Of a stretch of 40,806 nucleotides of DNA, positions 36,501 to 40,806 are shown piece by piece. Source of the DNA: a virus. The position numbers were made by a program, and so were the translations under genes. The first letter of the stretch is position 1. Every line of letters starts with the position of its first letter. The stretch is from IMG/VR virus record IMGVR_UViG_3300034062_003602, positions 1 through 40,806 of that record. One strand, 5' to 3'. The notes beneath the pieces were generated by a model, which worked only from the letters and a program-made list of their open reading frames with translations, was not told the origin of the DNA and made no database searches.

Positions 36501-39071
36501 CGGCGTGGGCGGGGCAGCACGCATCTCGTCGACGGTCTGCTGCAACGTCTCGGGCGTAGTCTCGCGTCGAACGCCATTCACTTCGACGGTGGTACGTGCA
36601 GTCGGCTGGGCAGGTGCGGTGCGTGTAAGTTCGGTAATAGAATTACCGGGGTGGAAGCTGCGATACGCTTCACGTCCGTCGATAGTTTCAGGGCGCCAGA
36701 ACTCAATCGGGTTCAAGCCGACGGCGGGCTGTGTTTGAAACGGAAGTTCACGTTGCGAAGGCGACACGCCCCACCGACCATCCGGCCGTTGCGTAATAAG
36801 GCTGACTGTGCCATCACCGACAACAAAGCGCCAATTCGTATCGGCTGGCACGGCCAGCGCGCGGGCAACGTCAGGCGTCACATAGACAGTGCGTGTGGAA
36901 CGGGGCTTTGGGCCGGAGTCGCCAGGATGTTCGGGGCGGGCAGCCTTTACGCGCGTAGTCGAGCCGTCCCCGAAGCCGGTGTAGGAACTGCCCTTGGAGG
37001 TCTTAAATGTGAACTGTTCCGCGTCGGGAGCAGCAGCAGCAGTCGGCTGGGCAGGAGCAGCAGGGGCTACTGGCGGGGGGTTTGCAGCTTCCCACGCTCT
37101 GCTTGCGGCTGCACGCTTTTCCCGTACCTGCGCTACGCCCGGCAAAGGAGAGCCGGCATCGCGCATGTCTTCCATTAGCAGCAGGCTGCGTTCGTCCGGG
37201 GTTAGCGCGGCATTTCCAGCGGCGTTGCGACGGGCTTCCCACTCTGCGGATGTGGTTTGCGGGACAGTTTCGGGAGCCGTGCGGCGAAGCTGGTCAGCAG
37301 GGACGTAGCTGTCGCGACCTTCGTAGTTTACCCGCTGGTAGAGGCGCCCGTCGGAACCTTGCTGCGGGGCTTCCGGCAGGACGCGGACGGGAATGTCGGC
37401 GTTAGGTCCTTGCCAAATTGCCTCTCCGGCGACCGGCGGGGCAGCCTGTGCTGGCGCAGCTTGCGGGACCGCCGTCCCTTGGGTGGCCGGGGGAAGGGGG
37501 CCAGTTGTTGGGGCAGCGGCCTCTGGCGTGGGTGCCGTCGTGGGTGCAGGCTGCGCCGTGGCAGGGGTGCCGAAGTTGACTGCATACGTGGTCTTGCGCC
37601 TCTTGACCTTCTTGCCCTTTTCAGTGGAGGTAGTCTCGGTTACGTTGCGGCGAATAACGCCCGTCTCTGCGAGCGCGTCAAGTTGGCGGGAGGCGGCGCG
37701 GACTTGGTCCGGCGTAACAGTGTCGGGGTCAATGTCACGGGAGGCGAGGGCCGCACGAGCAACGGCATTGGGCGAAAAGGAATTCGGGTTCAGTTCACCC
37801 CGACCGGCAGCTTCTGCAATGTTGCCGAGGGCAGCATCGGTGGAGACGCGCTGGGTGCCTGGGGCACGCGGGAAGAATTCGTCAACGGCCTGTGTCTTGG
37901 TTTCGGCAGTGGACTGTTCCCAAAGACCGACGCGGGCAGCGTTTACGAGGTTGACGTAGGCCGTGGGATTGGCTGCGGCAGAGATGGGCGGGGCGCGCCT
38001 TTCCGGGTCTTCGGCAACGAAGGCTTCGGCTTCCTCACGGGTCGTGAAAGGATCGGGCCGCTCGGGCAGCGTAAGGGGAGCAGGGCCTGTAGGGGCAGCT
38101 TCTGCGGCCGGAGTCGGCGCGGGTGTGGGAGCAAAGGCGCCTTCAGGAATGGTCGGTTCGGCAGTGGGTGCGCCGGGAGCAGGGCCCGCACGACCGGCAA
38201 TACGGAGACCAGCGCCGACGCCGCCGCCTGCAATGCTGCCCACAATGCCGGCTTCACCAACACGGCTTGCGCGTTCGGCCAAGTCAAGTTCGCCGGTTGT
38301 GGCAGCGATGACACCTTGACGTGCGGTTTCGCCCAGCATTTCACCGCCGGCACCGAGGGCCGCAGTCTGACGAACGCCGCCAGCACGGCCGCCCACAAGC
38401 CGCGAAGCAATGCGATCCACGACAGCGTCGCTGATTTGGTTGCCCATGATCCGCTTAATAACAGGACCGAGGGCTGCCGCTTCGCCTGCGCCAATAGCGG
38501 TGCCGAAGGTGGTGGCAATTATGCCAGCCTGTTGCGTCGGGATGCCTTCTGCGACAAGGCCCTGATACAGTTCGTCCACGCTACCAAGGACAGCGCCGCC
38601 GAATAGACCAGCGGTTGCGCCGGTAGCTGCGCCGCCCGGACCGCCGACCGCAAAGCCAATGCCCGCGCCTGCGAGAGGGGCTGCTACGCCGCCGACAACA
38701 GCGCCTGCTGCTTGACCCGCAAATGCGGTTAGGGCATCAATGGGATTGCGGATAACGTCGCCGAGTTCGGGAGCGCGGGTGCGGAGGTTCCGGTCGCCGG
38801 GCGCGACAAACTCGCGGACACGACCGAGGGCTTCGGCAGTTTCGGGGGCACCGACAGCGGCAGCAGCAGCCTGACCAGCGCCGGGAATGGAGCCGAACTG
38901 ACCACGGAACTGCTGACCAAAGCTTTCGCCGAAGCCTTCGATGGGCGTCTGGCGGCGCAGCGTCGGCCACTGTGTATCCATGAAGGCATATGCTGCCTCT
39001 TGGGAGGGAGCGCCCTCCACACGGATAACACGTCCGTCGGGAAGAGTGAAGTCGAAAATCCCGTTGGCCAT
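33564..39071 (-). CDS. Very large putative internal virion / polyvalent protein
   Basis: 1,835 residues. Residues 1-60 contain FTLPDGRVIRVEGAPSQEAA. Residues 105-295 are Gly/Ala-rich, membrane-like (AGAVVGGVAAPLAGAGIGFA; GPGGAATGATAGLFGGAVLG). A Pro/Ala/Thr-rich linker region spans about 300-900. The C-terminal 900 residues are helical and charged, including VMTQFLSPSFKFLELFARSA and FGLMMGMQVMFAGLWSLPFA, probably membrane-active. Large linear proteins with Gly-zipper segments near the tail and virion genes are typical DNA-ejection or 'polyvalent' proteins delivered into the host. No catalytic motif could be named. Stop TAG 33564-33566; start ATG 39071. Confidence 0.75.
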   Translation of the reverse strand: MANGIFDFTLPDGRVIRVEGAPSQEAAYAFMDTQWPTLRRQTPIEGFGESFGQQFRGQFGSIPGAGQAAAAAVGAPETAEALGRVREFVAPGDRNLRTRAPELGDVIRNPIDALTAFAGQAAGAVVGGVAAPLAGAGIGFAVGGPGGAATGATAGLFGGAVLGSVDELYQGLVAEGIPTQQAGIIATTFGTAIGAGEAAALGPVIKRIMGNQISDAVVDRIASRLVGGRAGGVRQTAALGAGGEMLGETARQGVIAATTGELDLAERASRVGEAGIVGSIAGGGVGAGLRIAGRAGPAPGAPTAEPTIPEGAFAPTPAPTPAAEAAPTGPAPLTLPERPDPFTTREEAEAFVAEDPERRAPPISAAANPTAYVNLVNAARVGLWEQSTAETKTQAVDEFFPRAPGTQRVSTDAALGNIAEAAGRGELNPNSFSPNAVARAALASRDIDPDTVTPDQVRAASRQLDALAETGVIRRNVTETTSTEKGKKVKRRKTTYAVNFGTPATAQPAPTTAPTPEAAAPTTGPLPPATQGTAVPQAAPAQAAPPVAGEAIWQGPNADIPVRVLPEAPQQGSDGRLYQRVNYEGRDSYVPADQLRRTAPETVPQTTSAEWEARRNAAGNAALTPDERSLLLMEDMRDAGSPLPGVAQVREKRAAASRAWEAANPPPVAPAAPAQPTAAAAPDAEQFTFKTSKGSSYTGFGDGSTTRVKAARPEHPGDSGPKPRSTRTVYVTPDVARALAVPADTNWRFVVGDGTVSLITQRPDGRWGVSPSQRELPFQTQPAVGLNPIEFWRPETIDGREAYRSFHPGNSITELTRTAPAQPTARTTVEVNGVRRETTPETLQQTVDEMRAAPPTPKEEQLAKAAADLDPASGAGETTRTAEEALLNTPKNTPIQEQRKILDAQYRDVFAGGKTRKILASPLTGLSRQPEHQEVAGVGKEGVARKYRATADFAEMLDPLRTLSPESQARVALTLQESSARRQSWNRDAFTAEENAAMDGVVAAGQRGLDYLIDAYTRRYFDPNRAKTPAERTRLENFQRTKGERLITSFSDADLRAISDIGAREVRDLNRRRNPFYMPQVATGSHFVAAYERKPGGKKKLVRIYFYNPLNWRQRQRLRAGAQRDFEALSVQALREEFPDRNRFEIMERGIEATSDQEGQGLNLKRDGELIANYLDELKRVSGPEAQRVIDRLSKQIDKAKMDQFFKPNKDQLRAVTPWNAVDYARETLPNYYLALANIQARLAIQDDFARAQRGLNNEEKDYWNSWLNFNSTPVEALGAGRALAGAWFLGGNVSTALMQLTQNPVTLPARFARDGAGTVGSGIYIRTATNVYSTADTLKVLGGELEYSKNVAKSKRFSPDEVAVLKKAIEDGVVKPSTIVNIRGQFDADDFRSLGIADQSATGMASGLNKLLDLSFRFLSTVDETNRVIALLSGYRLAKARPEVMSRAGKLDNTTYATPYDYAVSVANETNFVGGPEDQPLIARFHPVAQVMTQFLSPSFKFLELFARSAAFVVNGLKTSDPTMAKAGAAMFGLMMGMQVMFAGLWSLPFADRLKELTEFVLSKAFDVEIDFEQEIEKLPIPSVLAAALNYGLPHALNIATLSERMKIDVLPQGSISEWDVFSVFGPVGGLVEKGVVAAEAYGKDDWMGVAYALLPTSLANVLKGAQIGITGEQWTRAGGRIITPEQVQAASEQAFVPPALRQAIGFAPPEFADIRRTVRRAQEMREPLQRDTEKANRELSLILLRMYEAQIEGRTADARTRAQEYLAREREINAEQAGKPEEFRVRINRRAIEDRARQDLLGRGSLDVLLRRAPVAQREEIRRMFERTMGTQE

Positions 39072-39074
39072 TGT

Positions 39075-40016
39075 TTACTGCTGCGGGCGCGGATACTGAA
39101 GCGTCTGGCTCGGCTGCGCACCACCGCCCGTCGTGGCAGTTCCAGCTCCACCAGCCGCTGCTGCCGGAGGCTCCATTCCCAGCAAAGCGTACTGAGACTG
39201 GATGTACGTGCGCTCGATTTGCGTACGGCGTTCGCGGCGTTGACGTGCCAGTTCAGGAGTGTCGGCTGTTGCCTCCGGCGTTCCGGCGCGGGGCTCGGGG
39301 ACTTCGCGCAAAGCATACTCGCGCGCCCGATTGCCGATGCCCAGAACACCCTGCGGGGTGAGTGTGCCGCGACCTTGGCCCGGGCCGCCTGCGCGATAGT
39401 AGCCAGCCTGCTCAAGAGCGGCTAGTGTCTGCGCAGCGCGGAGCGGCACGGCAGAGGCTTGTTCTTCGCCACGGAGACGAAGCTCTTCTTGACGGCGGGC
39501 CTCTTCAACGTCGAGGGCGCGCTGCTGCCGTTCGGATTCGGCCGCTTGACGGAGGCGTTCGGTGCGGCTACGAGTGCCTTCTTCGGCGGCAGCTAGGCCC
39601 GCGCCCAAGTTCTCAAAGAAGTTAGGGCTTCGCGACCTGAGCATACCAATGCCGATTTCGCGGAGGCGCTGGTCGCCCTCTTCGGCCATCTGGGTCTGAA
39701 CGCGCTGACGCAGGGCTTCGAGCAGGCCGCCGGACTGGGACTCTTGTCGGGGTGCCGGCGAAGCGGGCGGGCGCGCTTGGAAGTTGGCGAGAAGCTGGCG
39801 CAGCGCCTCGATGGTTTCGCGGGTACCGGGCGCCGCAGCGGCAGGAGCGGGAGTGGCAGGGCGCGGTTCGGCAGCCGGAGTACTGGCAGCATTCGGCGTG
39901 ACCGCCGGAGTAGTCGGCTGCGTCGGGGCGACAACGGGAGGAGCCGGGCGCGCAGCAGGCTCGGGCGCGGGAAGTCCGTCTAGTCCAAGCGAAGAGGGGT
40001 CAATTGTAAAGGCCAT
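39075..40016 (-). CDS. Putative virion / internal protein with coiled coil
   Basis: 313 residues from the ATG at 40016 (AGGAAA upstream). Residues 1-75 are Pro/Ala/Thr-rich; 80-210 form long charged helices with Arg and Gln (LLEALRQRVQTQMAEEGDQR; AAEEGTRSRTERLRQAAESE; RQQRALDVEEARRQEELRLR), and a flexible Gly/Pro tail follows. FENLGAGLAAAEEG resembles small internal proteins of podoviruses. It ends three bases before the giant gene starts, so they are one operon. Confidence 0.7.
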   Translation of the reverse strand: MAFTIDPSSLGLDGLPAPEPAARPAPPVVAPTQPTTPAVTPNAASTPAAEPRPATPAPAAAAPGTRETIEALRQLLANFQARPPASPAPRQESQSGGLLEALRQRVQTQMAEEGDQRLREIGIGMLRSRSPNFFENLGAGLAAAEEGTRSRTERLRQAAESERQQRALDVEEARRQEELRLRGEEQASAVPLRAAQTLAALEQAGYYRAGGPGQGRGTLTPQGVLGIGNRAREYALREVPEPRAGTPEATADTPELARQRRERRTQIERTYIQSQYALLGMEPPAAAAGGAGTATTGGGAQPSQTLQYPRPQQ

Positions 40017-40030
40017 GTCGGTTTCCTACT

Positions 40031-40806
40031 TTAGAAGCCGAAGGGATTCTGGCTGATGCCGCCGGTTTGCGGAAGGGGCTGGAAAGTACCGGGACCGCCA
40101 CCCGTGCCGCCTCTGAGGAAGCTTAGGCCAAGTGTGCCAAGCGAGGAAAGGCCGCCCATGATAGGACCGCCAAGACCCGCGCCGAGGGCCGTACCGGCAA
40201 GTCGGCTAATGAGGTCGGGGCCAGGCTCGGTACGGTTTTCGGTGGTGGTGGAGCCGATGCCGAGAACTTGAGGCGACAGGCCGAGGCTGGCACGGAGGAC
40301 TTCGATGCCGCGCAGCGGGAAGTCGCGTTCCTGTTCGAATTGCGAATAATCAAAGTCAAGTCCGGCCTGTTCAAGCGCGCGTTGTGCGCCGCCAGTCTGT
40401 AGGAGCGGGTTGACTTCGGTGCCGAGGCGAGCCGCCGTTTGGGCAATGCCAGTGCCGACATTGGCGAGGGCGCCCCTGTACAGGTCAGGAATCTTTTCCT
40501 GATCAAGGCGGAATTGGGCGAGGGCTTGGTTGTAGGCTTGCTGGCGTTGCTTGGCAGACTCTTCGCCGATGGTGCGCTGGGTGCCACGCTCAAGTTCGGA
40601 CTCGGCGATGGCTTGACGGGAGCCGCCAAAGGAACCAGTCCTAGCCGATTGAGAGCCAAGACGGAGGCGTTCGCGGGCAGCCCGCTCTTCGATATCGCGG
40701 ATAGCAGGGTCGAGGACGGCCTGCGTGTAGGGCGACATGTAGCCGGTAAGGTCGGTATCGGGCAGGCGGGTGGCAAGGCCGCGAGCGGCAGCAACGCCTT
40801 CACCAA
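40031..40806 (-). CDS. Putative virion structural protein, partial (N-terminus beyond window)
   Basis: The frame is open to the right edge (about 257 residues seen). LTGYMSPYTQAVLDPAIRDI, then SQSARTGSFGGSRQAIAESE, then long Gln/Ala/Arg helices and a Gly-rich C-terminus (TALGAGLGGPIMGGLSSLGT). 'YMSPYTQxVxD ... GxFGGSRxAI' recurs in large structural proteins of several podoviruses, as I recall. The ATG at 40738 is internal to that motif, so the true start lies outside the window. Confidence 0.75.
   Translation of the reverse strand, partial: GEGVAAARGLATRLPDTDLTGYMSPYTQAVLDPAIRDIEERAARERLRLGSQSARTGSFGGSRQAIAESELERGTQRTIGEESAKQRQQAYNQALAQFRLDQEKIPDLYRGALANVGTGIAQTAARLGTEVNPLLQTGGAQRALEQAGLDFDYSQFEQERDFPLRGIEVLRASLGLSPQVLGIGSTTTENRTEPGPDLISRLAGTALGAGLGGPIMGGLSSLGTLGLSFLRGGTGGGPGTFQPLPQTGGISQNPFGF

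Noticed and set aside
35334-38606. Two long plus-strand ORFs (614 and 449 residues) opposite the giant virion gene
   Set aside because: Repetitive Gly/Arg/Ala/Ser composition caused by Ala/Pro/Thr-rich coding on the other strand; no ribosome sites or promoter.
1-40806. CRISPR array, integrase, attachment site, PurZ or phage RNA polymerase
   Set aside because: I looked for regularly spaced repeats, tyrosine- or serine-recombinase motifs, adenylosuccinate-synthetase motifs and single-subunit RNA-polymerase motifs and saw none; parts outside the window are unknown.

Overview
The window looks like about 41 kb of a tailed double-stranded DNA phage genome. It is GC-rich and almost fully coding. 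It carries phage tail fibres, virion proteins, a lysis cassette and a replication and nucleotide-metabolism module. There is no rRNA, tRNA, CRISPR array, integrase, repressor of a known type or phage RNA polymerase in view. Promoters that can be read are of the host sigma70 kind, most with 17-base spacers. The GTA-type three-membrane-segment holin, a DUF1289 protein and the codon use suggest an alphaproteobacterial or related proteobacterial host; this is inference. Terminase, portal and capsid genes are not in the window, so the genome continues past at least the right end.

Layout. (1) 1-6336, minus strand: a partial tail fibre at the left edge, small tail-associated proteins and two more fibre-like proteins. 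Upstream of them lie small proteins, a class II ribonucleotide reductase (nrdJ), a small unknown and thymidylate synthase thyX, with several minus-strand promoters. (2) 6337-7360: a divergent control region with a minus-strand small RNA (promoter and terminator both visible), a large GGTGAG inverted-repeat element and a strong rightward promoter. (3) 7361-11157, plus strand: an accessory block with a GP88-like protein, a cytosine-methyltransferase-like protein and small unknowns. Several of its genes have conserved hairpin leaders that enclose the start codon. A second copy of the GGTGAG element closes the block at 11160-11310. (4) 11453-13281: small unknown early-type genes. (5) 13286-25959: rIIA/rIIB-like pair, Cas4-like nuclease, Sak4/RecA-like ATPase, single-strand-binding-like protein, SleB-like hydrolase and a family A DNA polymerase split into two ORFs by a small gene. 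After these come a PD-(D/E)XK nuclease, dUTPase, a dATP/dGTP diphosphohydrolase-like protein and a metallophosphoesterase. (6) 25972-30613: small basic proteins, two endonuclease VII-type HNH proteins, a lysis cassette (membrane protein, holin, GH108 endolysin) and a tandem set of KKGGM-repeat proteins. (7) 30610-33553, minus: two glycan-type genes with their own nearly leaderless promoter. One encodes a three-domain glycosyltransferase / methyltransferase / DUF115 protein. (8) 33564-40806, minus: a 1,835-residue protein and two further putative virion proteins, the last running off the right edge.

How the parts fit. NrdJ, ThyX, dUTPase and the dNTP hydrolase would shape the nucleotide pool for the polymerase. 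The nuclease, ATPase and SSB would serve recombination-linked replication, and the rII pair would protect the infection. Holin and endolysin would end it, and the right arm would build the internal virion or ejection apparatus. The most unusual material is the structured leaders and repeats at 6.5-11.3 kb, the split polymerase and the three-domain glycan enzyme.
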